Shown: positions 1 to 6,297 of the stretch, piece after piece
How positions within the stretch are numbered: the stretch's first letter is position 1
How the letters are laid out: every line of letters starts with the position of its first letter
NCBI GenBank assembly: GCA_027082895.1
Contig: JALWTJ010000308.1
Span: 1 to 17,495, forward strand
Direction: 5' to 3'
Length of the DNA: 17,495 bases
DNA from: Hyphomicrobiales bacterium
GTDB taxonomy: Bacteria; Pseudomonadota; Alphaproteobacteria; Rhizobiales; Devosiaceae
Made by a program: the position numbers and the translations under genes
Notes under the pieces: model-generated
The model's input: the letters and a program-made list of their open reading frames with translations, nothing else
The model's database searches: none
Told to the model about the DNA's origin: nothing

Positions 1-516
1 CGGCTCATCGGCGTCCGTTGCCTCCTCGGGAAGGGTCGCGCCGGGCCGCCGCGGATAAAGATCAATGGCAAGCCCAAGAGACTCAACAAGAAAATCATTC
101 AAGTTCAATCTGTTACCGGAATAATAGTCGGGCAGTTCCTCATCGGACAATTCAATGAGCGTTTCGTTGGACAACCCTTCCACGCTAGCCGTTTCATCGG
201 CGGGCCTTTTCTCTTCCGGCAGGAACACCCGGTCCAGCGGTTCATTTATGGACTGCGTGACGGGATCAAGGGTGACAACGCAGGGCTGGGTCACCTCGGC
301 CTCGAGGGTTCCGGTGACCCGGTAGCCGCCGCGAATCGGGACGATCTGCACATCGGCAGCGAACCGGCCCACATCGCTGACACGCGCAAGGCGGGTCAGG
401 GTTTCCAGATGGGCGGGTTCGGCCCGCAGGCGCACGTGGCGGCCCCCGGCAGGAAGTTTTTCCAGGTCCAGCACGGCGTCATCGAACAGATCGATCTGAT
501 CGTCATTCATGCTCAT
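1..516 (-). CDS. DUF177 (YceD family) protein, 3' end cut by window edge
   Basis: I read this frame directly from the minus strand. It is open from an ATG at 516 to the window edge, so 172 codons are visible and the C-terminus is missing. The protein begins MSMNDDQIDLF and has a central stretch in which a conserved Cys sits in a TQPCVVTLDP context, followed by an acidic segment (LPEEKRP, then IELSDEELPDYY). This is the typical layout of the DUF177/YceD family. Members are usually encoded beside rpmF or plsX and are linked to 23S rRNA and ribosomal protein L32 accumulation; in alphaproteobacteria plsX often follows, which would lie beyond the left edge. The start is 9 bases after the stop of the upstream chaperone gene, so the two are probably cotranscribed. 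A second in-frame ATG at 510 is also possible. The family call is firm. The molecular role in this group is inferred. Confidence 0.85.
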   Translation of the reverse strand, partial: MSMNDDQIDLFDDAVLDLEKLPAGGRHVRLRAEPAHLETLTRLARVSDVGRFAADVQIVPIRGGYRVTGTLEAEVTQPCVVTLDPVTQSINEPLDRVFLPEEKRPADETASVEGLSNETLIELSDEELPDYYSGNRLNLNDFLVESLGLAIDLYPRRPGATLPEEATDADEP

Positions 517-525
517 TCGGGTCCG

Positions 526-1062
526 TCATTCCTGTATGTCCGGGGCATCAAAGTGAATTTTGCCGCTGACGATCTGCGCAATTTCCTGTTTCTGCAACAT
601 GGCCATGGTGCGTTCCACATAGCGCGTCAATTCTTCGAGTCCAGACACATCCTCACCGTTGTAGATATTGCGGCTCAGAGTCGCACGCAAGGCGGCACTG
701 TCCCCGTTGGTCAGGGCGCCGTCAAGACTGGCAAGCATGCCATAGAAAAGCTCCCCCATCTTCTGGATTCGCTTGGGCACGGCCATATCCCCTGCCCCCA
801 TTTCCCTGAGGGAGCGGTCCATGTCCTTGAAAAAAAGATCAAACAGATCCTGGGAGAATTCCCGTGCTTCCTCCGGTCCTCCCTTGAGATGGCGCATGAC
901 AAGACACAGATGCAGGGAAATCATGTCAAAGCGTCCGGTAACGGAATCAGGCACGCTCCAGCGGGCATAAAACACGTTCTGACGCGCCTGGGAGACCACG
1001 CGCACATACACGTCACGCACCGCGCCGGTGTTCTTTTTTCGACGGAACAGGGACAGGATCAT
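526..1062 (-). CDS. Ubiquinol-cytochrome c chaperone (Cbp3 family)
   Basis: This is a 178-residue protein of the ubiquinol-cytochrome c chaperone family (the bacterial relatives of mitochondrial Cbp3/UQCC1), which helps assemble cytochrome b into the bc1 complex at the inner membrane. The sequence starts MILSLFRRKK and carries the characteristic segments YARWSVPDSVTGRFDMISLH (about residues 33-52) and FKDMDRSLREMGAGDMAVPKRI (about 78-99), the family's best conserved block. Length is normal for the bacterial members. The ATG at 1062 has an AAGG ribosome-binding core 7 bases upstream. The gene is divergent from bamE and is followed 9 bases later by DUF177, an arrangement frequent in alphaproteobacteria. 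No catalytic activity is expected; it acts as an assembly factor. The presence of this gene suggests an aerobic or phototrophic respiratory chain with a bc1 complex. Confidence 0.9.
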   Translation of the reverse strand: MILSLFRRKKNTGAVRDVYVRVVSQARQNVFYARWSVPDSVTGRFDMISLHLCLVMRHLKGGPEEAREFSQDLFDLFFKDMDRSLREMGAGDMAVPKRIQKMGELFYGMLASLDGALTNGDSAALRATLSRNIYNGEDVSGLEELTRYVERTMAMLQKQEIAQIVSGKIHFDAPDIQE

Positions 1063-1299
1063 AAAAAAACCTTGGTTAAAACCTCAAATCGCCGTGTCAG
1101 GTCTTTCAATCCGCATTGACTGCTTGCAAGATCGACCGGATGGCGGCTAAACAGTGCCGGTCCTTCCTGATCTGTCAATCCGGGGCATGCGATGGCCCGT
1201 TGTACGGATCGGGCCTGTTCTTCGGATTGATGCGAGCAGGAAACGGGCGGGCCTTGCGTGATGTGCCTATAATAGACAGATGTTGGGATAGTCAATTCA
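1063..1299. promoter_or_regulatory. Divergent intergenic region with a TATAAT element before bamE
   Basis: This 237-bp gap separates two divergent genes. On the plus strand a perfect TATAAT lies at 1268-1273, 27 bases before the bamE ATG at 1300. No good -35 hexamer lies 16-18 bases upstream (that position reads GGGCGG), and the TG pair at 1264-1265 is one base out of register for an extended -10. On the minus strand a perfect TTGACA reads from 1178 to 1173, but the position 17-18 bases on has no recognisable -10. The region must hold promoters for both sides, but only the bamE -10 is a reasonable guess. The short GGTT-AA-AACC dyad at the left edge of the gap lies in the leader of the chaperone gene. 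Confidence 0.35.
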
Positions 1300-1770
1300 A
1301 TGCCAGATTTTAACAACGGATATCGCGCCCTTGCCCGTGCCGGAGCCCTGCTGGCTCTGGTCGGGCTGAGCGCCTGCTCCAACGGGCTGGGCTTTACCGG
1401 GTTCAGCAGCACCCGCACGCAAGGGTACGAGATTTCCCAGAGTGCCCTGAAGCAGATCCGGCCCGGCCAGAGTGAAGATCTGGTGCGCGTGGTCATGGGC
1501 TCGCCCCAGACCAAGGGGACGTTTGGCGATGAAACGGCCTATTATTATGTGCAGACGAAAATTCAGGAAACCAATTTTGGTCTGAAAACCATTATCGATC
1601 GCACCGTTCTGGCCGTCTATTTCGATTCCCACAACAAGGTGAAGGACAAGGCCATCTACACGTTGAAGGATGGACGCCTGTTTGCCATCGAGACCCGGCG
1701 CACCCCGTCCTTCGGGCAGGATCGCACCTTTGTCGAACAGATTCTGGCATCGGTGGGGGTCAAGAGCTGA
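1300..1770 (+). CDS. bamE: Outer membrane protein assembly factor BamE (SmpA/OmlA lipoprotein)
   Basis: This is a 156-residue lipoprotein. Residues about 10-25 form a hydrophobic signal ending in the lipobox LSAC, with the acylated Cys at 26, so the mature protein should be anchored to the outer membrane and face the periplasm. The SmpA/OmlA domain follows, with ISQSALKQIRPGQSEDLVRV (about residues 46-65), the MGSPQTKGTFGDETAYYYVQ segment (about 67-86) and the later DRTVLAVYFD strand. BamE stabilises the BamABCD complex that inserts beta-barrel proteins. The length is slightly above the enterobacterial protein (about 113 residues) but usual for alphaproteobacteria. The gene stands alone on this strand, divergent from the bc1 chaperone and convergent with the MFS gene. 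A TATAAT element lies just upstream, and the ATG at 1300 has only a weak GGGA ribosome-binding core about 12 bases away. Confidence 0.92.
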   Translation: MPDFNNGYRALARAGALLALVGLSACSNGLGFTGFSSTRTQGYEISQSALKQIRPGQSEDLVRVVMGSPQTKGTFGDETAYYYVQTKIQETNFGLKTIIDRTVLAVYFDSHNKVKDKAIYTLKDGRLFAIETRRTPSFGQDRTFVEQILASVGVKS

Positions 1771-1837
1771 GGCGTCTTTTTGCGGTTCCTCCCCTGCGGG
1801 TCGCTTCTCTCCTTGGTCATTTCTTTGCTTTCCGGCG

Positions 1838-1860
1838 GGTCATCTGACCGGTTGGTTTTT
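1838..1860 (+). terminator. Possible weak terminator after bamE
   Basis: A short GGTC-ATCT-GACC hairpin at 1838-1849 is followed, after about six bases, by a TTTTT run at 1856-1860. It lies 68 bases after the bamE stop. The stem is short and the T-run is not adjacent, so this is only a candidate for rho-independent termination. Confidence 0.3.
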
Positions 1861-1868
1861 CAGGGGTG

Positions 1869-1891
1869 TTCGTGATGCATTGAATCACGAA
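1869..1891. repeat. Perfect 8-bp inverted repeat between bamE and the tandem repeats
   Basis: TTCGTGAT at 1869-1876 and its exact complement ATCACGAA at 1884-1891 flank a 7-base loop. There is no adjacent T-run on either strand. It could be a transcript-end hairpin shared by the convergent bamE and MFS genes, or simply a structured remnant. Confidence 0.5.
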
Positions 1892-1931
1892 TACGCCACG
1901 ACCATCTGAATTTCCTCCATTTTCCAACGGG

Positions 1932-2080
1932 AACCGGTGCCCACTTTTCGGCTGGCATGCTTTCCCATTGCGCGTGCCATCCGGGCCGAAAACCGGTACC
2001 CACTTTTCGGCTGGCATGCTTTCCCATTGCGCGTGCCATCCGGGCCGAAAACCGGTACCCACTTTTCGGCTGGCACGCTT
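1932..2080. repeat. 59-bp tandem palindromic repeat, two full copies and one partial
   Basis: Copies start at 1932, 1991 and 2050. The first two full units differ at one base (G1939 versus A1998). The third runs for 31 bases and differs from unit 2 at 2076 (C for T). Each junction creates a hairpin in which CCGAAAA pairs with TTTTCGG around a core containing GGTACC (1986-2010 and 2045-2069). The first copy lacks the left arm. Within the unit a second, imperfect dyad pairs TGGCATGC with GCGTGCCA. Elements of this kind (CCGAAAAGTGGG followed by ACCGGTTTTCGG) are, from memory, dispersed in many alphaproteobacterial genomes as intergenic palindromic repeats. They carry no gene. The array ends 4 bases before the MFS stop codon (complement of 2084-2086), so hairpins would form in the 3' end of the MFS transcript. 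The bases from 1771 to 1931 hold no gene. Confidence 0.9.
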
Positions 2081-2083
2081 GTA

Positions 2084-3313
2084 TCACCCCACTTCGCTGG
2101 CTGTGCGGCGCTCCTTCCGGCTGCGGCCATAGCCCCAGGCCAGCAGGGCAATGGCGGCGCTGGCAATGGGGACCACCAGCACGTTGACCGCCTTCCAGCC
2201 GATCAGCTGCAGCAGGGCGCCCGAGCCGATGGAGGCCACGGCCATGGTGCCGAAAACCAGCTGTTCGTTCATGCCCTGCACGCGGGCCGCCTCCAGGGGG
2301 CCATAGGATTCGGATAACAGGGTGGTGGAGCCGATGAACCCGAAATTCCATCCCGTGCCCAACAGAACCAGCGCCACATAAAAGTGCCAGACGCTTATCC
2401 CTTCCAGCGACACCGCGGCGGAAGCAAGAATGAGGGTCAGGCCGATCCCCACCGTCAGATGGGCACCAATGCGGTTGATGACAAACCCGGTAATGAAACT
2501 GGGGGCAAACATGGCCACGATGTGCCACTGGATGGCCGTGGTGGCGCTGTCCACCGGGTGCCCGCATATGCGGACCATGGCCAGCGGAGCGGCCACCATG
2601 ACAAAGGTCATGAGAGCGTAGCTGGCCATGCCGGTGAGGATGGGAACGAACACGGAAGGGGTCCGTATCAGTTCGCGCAAAGGGCGTCCGGTATCCTCAT
2701 TCGGCTCCGGATGGGGCACCGGGGCCAGCCGGGTGAAACTAATCATGAACATGGCCAGCGCCGCCATGGCGGAAATGACCAGATAGGAGCCGGCAAACTC
2801 GTGGCCTGCGATCAGATCCTTGTACATGTAGGACAATCGGGGCCCGAGAAACCCGGCCATGACACCCCCGAACAGGACGAAGGAGATGGCCCGTGGCTTC
2901 CATTCCAGATCCACGCTGTCGGCGGCGGCAAAACGGTATTGCTGGGCAAAGGCGGCGGCGGTGCCGACAATGGCAAGAAAAAGGCAGAAGGTCACAAAAT
3001 TGCCAATGGTCACCGAATAGCTGGCCCCCACGCCCCCCAGAACCGCGAGGCCTGCCCCGATCATGAACCCGGACCGCCGCCCGAGGCGATAAATGATCAT
3101 GGTGGCGGGGATGGCGCTGAAGGCAAGGCCCAGAATCAGCACGGTGGCCGGAAGGGTTGCCAGAATGGGATCCGGCGCCAGATGGATCCCGGTCAGGGCG
3201 CCAACGGCCATGACGATTCCCTGGCTGGAGCCGGAAAGGGCCTGGCTGATGGAAAGGAGGAAGATGTTGCGGACCGGCGAGCCGGCAACGGGCGTATCCG
3301 TGCTGGACGGCAT
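2084..3313 (-). CDS. Major facilitator superfamily transporter
   Basis: This is a 12-helix MFS permease of 409 residues, a usual length for the DHA1-like group. Hydrophobic segments run through the whole protein, and a motif-A-like loop RLGRRSGFM lies between the second and third helices (about residue 77). A hydrophilic central loop with PHPEPNEDTGRPLRELI splits the two six-helix halves. The substrate cannot be read from the sequence; drug, metabolite or sugar efflux are all possible. I prefer the ATG at 3313 over an upstream GTG at 3322, because GAGG lies 8 bases before the ATG and would overlap the GTG. The start lies 10 bases downstream of the nusB stop, so it probably shares the nusB transcript. 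The 3' end runs into the 59-bp tandem repeats. An MFS gene next to nusB is not part of the usual conserved order and looks like an accessory gene. Confidence 0.88.
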   Translation of the reverse strand: MPSSTDTPVAGSPVRNIFLLSISQALSGSSQGIVMAVGALTGIHLAPDPILATLPATVLILGLAFSAIPATMIIYRLGRRSGFMIGAGLAVLGGVGASYSVTIGNFVTFCLFLAIVGTAAAFAQQYRFAAADSVDLEWKPRAISFVLFGGVMAGFLGPRLSYMYKDLIAGHEFAGSYLVISAMAALAMFMISFTRLAPVPHPEPNEDTGRPLRELIRTPSVFVPILTGMASYALMTFVMVAAPLAMVRICGHPVDSATTAIQWHIVAMFAPSFITGFVINRIGAHLTVGIGLTLILASAAVSLEGISVWHFYVALVLLGTGWNFGFIGSTTLLSESYGPLEAARVQGMNEQLVFGTMAVASIGSGALLQLIGWKAVNVLVVPIASAAIALLAWGYGRSRKERRTASEVG

Positions 3314-3323
3314 GGGGGGCACC

Positions 3324-3809
3324 TCAGTTTGCGGGGGGACGGGATCGGGCTATCCGGTCCAGAACCGCGTTGATCATGGCAGGAACTTCCCCATCAAAAA
3401 AGGCATTGGCCACGTCCAGATATTCCGAAATCACGACTTTTGGTGGAATATCGGTGCGATAGAGCAATTCAAAGCAGCCGGCGCGCAAAATGGCACGCAT
3501 GGTGGCATCGAGACGGGACAGGGGCCAGTCCGCACTGGTATGCAGGTCAAGGCACGGGTCGATCCTGAGCTGATGGTCAATGACTCCGTTCACGATCTGA
3601 CGGAGAAAATCCGTATCGGCGGGCAGATAATGGGCACCGTCGATCTCGCCGCCGCCCTTGCGGGGCGCGAACTGGGCGAGCACGGAATCCCGATCGGCTT
3701 CCCCCACATCCATCTGATAGAGGGCCTGCACGGCCGCGAGCCGGGCGGCACCACGCTGGTTGGCCGGTTTTACGCTGGGGGAAGAAAGGGAGGCATCGGG
3801 CACGTTCAT
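3324..3809 (-). CDS. nusB: Transcription antitermination factor NusB
   Basis: This 161-residue protein is NusB, which with NusE (S10) binds boxA RNA and promotes antitermination, mainly on rRNA operons. The NusB fold is shown by the N-terminal RGAARLAAVQALYQMDVG helix (about residues 19-36), then LDATMRAILRAGCFELLYR (about 111-129), IPPKVVISEYLDVANAFFDG (about 132-151) and AMINAVLDRIAR at the end. The frame is open up to 3902, and starts at 3878 or 3902 would add 23-31 residues. I favour the ATG at 3809 because the length then fits the family and the extra residues are unlike NusB, but no strong ribosome-binding site supports it. The gene lies 114 bases after nrdR and just before the MFS gene. 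In most alphaproteobacteria riboflavin genes lie between nrdR and nusB; here there are none. Confidence 0.9.
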   Translation of the reverse strand: MNVPDASLSSPSVKPANQRGAARLAAVQALYQMDVGEADRDSVLAQFAPRKGGGEIDGAHYLPADTDFLRQIVNGVIDHQLRIDPCLDLHTSADWPLSRLDATMRAILRAGCFELLYRTDIPPKVVISEYLDVANAFFDGEVPAMINAVLDRIARSRPPAN

Positions 3810-3923
3810 ATTCCATTGTTGTTTTGTCGTTTCAGGTCGTCGGCGGGCACGGTCCGAGACGGGTTTGCGCCACAGCATGACTGCACCGCTTCTTCCCTGC
3901 ATTGTGTCGCCCCGGTACGGGTA

Positions 3924-4394
3924 TCAGTCGCTGCCGGTTTCGCTGTCCCGGTCGAGTTGGGCGAGAAAGGACACGAAATCCTCGGCAGCTGAGAAATTCC
4001 GGTAAACGGACGCAAAGCGCACGAAGGCGACTGCATCCAGCCCCTTGAGCCCTTCCATAACGTATTCCCCGATCTGTTCCGAATCAATTTCGGTCTCGCC
4101 CTGGCTTTCCAGCTGGCGCACGATCCCCGAAATCATGCGTTCCACCCTTTCGGCATCCACCGAACGTTTCCTGAGGGCGGTCTTGACGCTACGCGCAAGC
4201 TTTTCCCTTTCGAAGGAAACCTTGCGTCCGGATTTCTTGACAACGACCAGATCGCGCAACTGCACCCGTTCAAAGGTGGTAAAGCGCCCCCCGCATCCGT
4301 TGCACACGCGGCGACGGCGGATGGCGTTGGAATCCTCGGTAGGCCGGGAATCCTTGACCTGCGTATCCAGGTTCGTGCAGTAGGGGCAACGCAT
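3924..4394 (-). CDS. nrdR: Transcriptional repressor NrdR of ribonucleotide reductase genes
   Basis: This 156-residue protein has the full NrdR layout. An N-terminal zinc ribbon uses Cys3, Cys6, Cys31 and Cys34 (MRCPYC, then CNGCGGRF), and an ATP-cone domain follows from about residue 49 (VVKKSGRKVSFEREKLARSV). NrdR senses ATP and dATP through the cone and represses nrd promoters at NrdR boxes. Length matches the family. The ATG at 4394 lies 9 bases after the glyA stop, so the two genes form an operon, the usual glyA-nrdR pair. The NrdR targets (nrd genes) are not in this window. Confidence 0.96.
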   Translation of the reverse strand: MRCPYCTNLDTQVKDSRPTEDSNAIRRRRVCNGCGGRFTTFERVQLRDLVVVKKSGRKVSFEREKLARSVKTALRKRSVDAERVERMISGIVRQLESQGETEIDSEQIGEYVMEGLKGLDAVAFVRFASVYRNFSAAEDFVSFLAQLDRDSETGSD

Positions 4395-4403
4395 GGTTTC
4401 CGG

Positions 4404-5717
4404 TCACTCCTCCCTGAACGGATAGATGGGAAAGCGTCCGGTCAGTTCCTTGACCTTTTCACGCACCGCCGCTTCCACCGGTTCGTTTGCTTCGTCGGCA
4501 TTGACCGTGCGCAGGCCTTCCAGCACCTCAACGATCAGGTCGCCGATAAGGGAAAATTCCTCGGGGCCAAAGCCGCGGGTGGTACCCGCCGGGGTGCCCA
4601 GCCGGATTCCGGAGGTAACGAAGGGCTTTTCCGGATCAAAGGGAATCCCGTTCTTGTTGCAGGTGATCAGGGCGCGCCCAAGCCCCGCTTCCGCGCGCTT
4701 CCCGGTGGCATTCTTGGGGCGCAGATCCACCAGCATCAAATGATTGTCCGTGCCACCGGAAACCACGTCCAGCCCACCACGCACAAGGGAATCCGAAAGG
4801 GATTTCGCATTGGTTACAACGTTCTTTGCATATGTCTTGAAGTCATCCGTCAGGGCCTCACCAAAAGCAACCGCCTTGGCGGCGATCACATGCATGAGCG
4901 GGCCGCCCTGCAGGCCGGGGAAAACGGCGGAATTGATCTTCTTGGCAATGTCGGGATCGTTGGTCAGCACCATGCCGCCCCGGGGACCCCGCAGGGTCTT
5001 GTGGGTGGTGGTGGTGGTGGCGTGGGCATGGGGCACCGGCGAAGGATGGACACCACCGGCCACCAGACCGGCAAAATGGGCCATGTCCACCATCAGATAG
5101 GCCCCCACCGCATCGGCAATCTGGCGGAACCGGGCGAAATCCCAGAAACGGGAATAGGCCGATCCCCCGGCAATGATCAGTTTCGGGCGATGCTGATGGG
5201 CAAGGGCTTCCACCTCGTCCATGTCGATCAGATGGTCGTCCGGGCGCACGGAATAGGACACCGCCTTGAACCATTTCCCCGACACGTTGACGGGTGAACC
5301 GTGGGTAAGGTGCCCCCCTGCCTTCAGATCCAGCCCCATGAAGGTATCCCCCGGCTGCAAAAGAGCCAGGAATACTGCCTGGTTGGCCTGGCTTCCCGAA
5401 TTGGGCTGAACATTGGCAAATTCGGCGCCGAACAGCTTTTTCGCCCGCTCGATGGCCAGGGTTTCCACCATGTCCACATACTGGCATCCGCCATAGTAGC
5501 GGCGGCCCGGATACCCCTCCGCATACTTGTTGGTCAACAGGGTTCCCTGCGCCTCCAGAACAGCGGCAGAAACGATGTTTTCCGACGCGATCAGTTCCAG
5601 TTCGTCCTGCTGGCGGGAATGCTCAAGTCCCACGGCCCGGGCAATATCCGGGTCCGCATCCTTCAGGGAGCGGATGAAAAAGCCGGGCATGGGGGCATGG
5701 GTATTGGCTGCGGTCAT
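4404..5717 (-). CDS. glyA: Serine hydroxymethyltransferase
   Basis: This 437-residue enzyme is a pyridoxal-phosphate protein that interconverts serine and glycine while forming 5,10-methylene-tetrahydrofolate, the main source of one-carbon units. Visible landmarks are ELELIASENIVS (about residues 39-50), the NKYAEGYPGRRYYGG block (about 63-77), SGSQAN in the cofactor site, VDMAHFAGLVAGG (about 214-226), and the PLP lysine, Lys240, in the TTTTHKTLRGPRGG motif. Length is normal and the sequence looks intact. The codons just before the lysine form an unusual run of ACC repeats encoding five threonines. The ATG at 5717 has only a weak GAG upstream. The gene is followed by nrdR after 9 bases. The 216-bp leader upstream has no riboswitch that I can recognise. 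Confidence 0.97.
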   Translation of the reverse strand: MTAANTHAPMPGFFIRSLKDADPDIARAVGLEHSRQQDELELIASENIVSAAVLEAQGTLLTNKYAEGYPGRRYYGGCQYVDMVETLAIERAKKLFGAEFANVQPNSGSQANQAVFLALLQPGDTFMGLDLKAGGHLTHGSPVNVSGKWFKAVSYSVRPDDHLIDMDEVEALAHQHRPKLIIAGGSAYSRFWDFARFRQIADAVGAYLMVDMAHFAGLVAGGVHPSPVPHAHATTTTTHKTLRGPRGGMVLTNDPDIAKKINSAVFPGLQGGPLMHVIAAKAVAFGEALTDDFKTYAKNVVTNAKSLSDSLVRGGLDVVSGGTDNHLMLVDLRPKNATGKRAEAGLGRALITCNKNGIPFDPEKPFVTSGIRLGTPAGTTRGFGPEEFSLIGDLIVEVLEGLRTVNADEANEPVEAAVREKVKELTGRFPIYPFREE

Positions 5718-5933
5718 GTCAGTCTCGCGAATTGAGGTTGTGGCACAGGGATACGGCGTGCATCCGAATTGCGCTTATCACACTCGTGCGGGCAACCCAA
5801 GAAAAGATGCACCCAAGCCGGGCGGGCAGCATGAAGCCGGTTTGCTGTAGGTTTGGGGACGCATTCCGGGACGTGTTACGCACCCCACGCCACCGGGGAA
5901 ATCCTTCGCGGCGGGTCGGGATTGTGGATGGAA
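5718..5933. other. Intergenic leader of glyA
   Basis: This 216-bp gap between the small conserved gene and glyA holds no gene that I can support. On the minus strand a GATAAG sequence follows TTGCCC with too short a spacer for a promoter. I see no glycine, SAM or tetrahydrofolate riboswitch signature and no clear terminator. Confidence 0.4.
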
Positions 5934-6140
5934 TCAGGAATCGCTGCCGTGTTTTTCCAGCATCCGCTTGAGCTTGGCCAGGGCAATCTTTTGCATCTGG
6001 ACCTGACTGGCGGTGGCGGGTGCGATGATAATGGCCTCAACACCCGAATCGGAATCAATGGCGGCAACCCGGTACTGGCTGCCCACCCGGGTAAATTCAA
6101 ACAGCACCCTGTGTTCACCTCTCCCGTCCGCTTCGCTCAT
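5934..6140 (-). CDS. Small conserved alphaproteobacterial protein (resembles DUF6898)
   Basis: This is a 68-residue protein. The central part reads FEFTRVGSQYRVAAIDSDSG, then VEAIIIAPATASQVQMQKIA and LAKLKRMLEKHG. The plan is a short beta-hairpin domain in which a protein sees an acidic turn (IDSDSGVE), followed by a C-terminal helix. Short proteins of this plan recur in alphaproteobacteria next to glyA or nearby core genes, and I believe they are grouped as DUF6898; I cannot confirm the family here. I start it at the ATG at 6140, because a strong purine-rich GGGGGAGGAG lies directly before it. The frame extends upstream only to a TTG at 6206, which would add 22 residues of low conservation character. 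There is no signal peptide or membrane segment. Function is unknown. It lies between the L,D-transpeptidase and glyA on the same strand. Confidence 0.7.
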   Translation of the reverse strand: MSEADGRGEHRVLFEFTRVGSQYRVAAIDSDSGVEAIIIAPATASQVQMQKIALAKLKRMLEKHGSDS

Positions 6141-6232
6141 CTCCTCCCCCGGTCTGTTGAATGACAGGTGCCCAACCCCGCAAGGATTGGCGACACCGGC
6201 ATTCAATGGTCATCCATGATGCCACATCATTG

Positions 6233-6250
6233 CCGGAAAACAAATTCCGG
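6233..6250. repeat. Short inverted repeat downstream of the L,D-transpeptidase
   Basis: CCGGAA at 6233-6238 and TTCCGG at 6245-6250 form a perfect 6-bp stem with a 6-base loop, 48 bases after the transpeptidase stop. There is no T-run after it on the minus strand, so it is at most a weak transcript-end hairpin. Confidence 0.35.
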
Positions 6251-6297
6251 GAAGGGAGGCGTGCCGGGCGGGCTCAAATGCGTGCTTTCTGCGCCTC

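Noticed and set aside
1932..2080. Repeats considered as a CRISPR array
   Set aside because: The repeats are directly adjacent without unique spacers, there are only two and a half copies, and no cas genes are near.
1860..2567. A minus-strand frame crossing the tandem repeats with a repeating peptide
   Set aside because: The peptide repeats come from the 59-bp DNA repeat in an off-frame reading that overlaps the MFS gene; there is no ribosome-binding site or domain.
2384..3373. A 329-codon plus-strand frame opposite the MFS gene
   Set aside because: Its composition (very rich in Gly, His, Asp) is that of an antisense shadow of a hydrophobic membrane protein gene.
5718..5933. A possible riboswitch upstream of glyA
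   Set aside because: No conserved glycine, SAM or tetrahydrofolate aptamer core was recognised by eye; a covariance-model search would be the decisive test.
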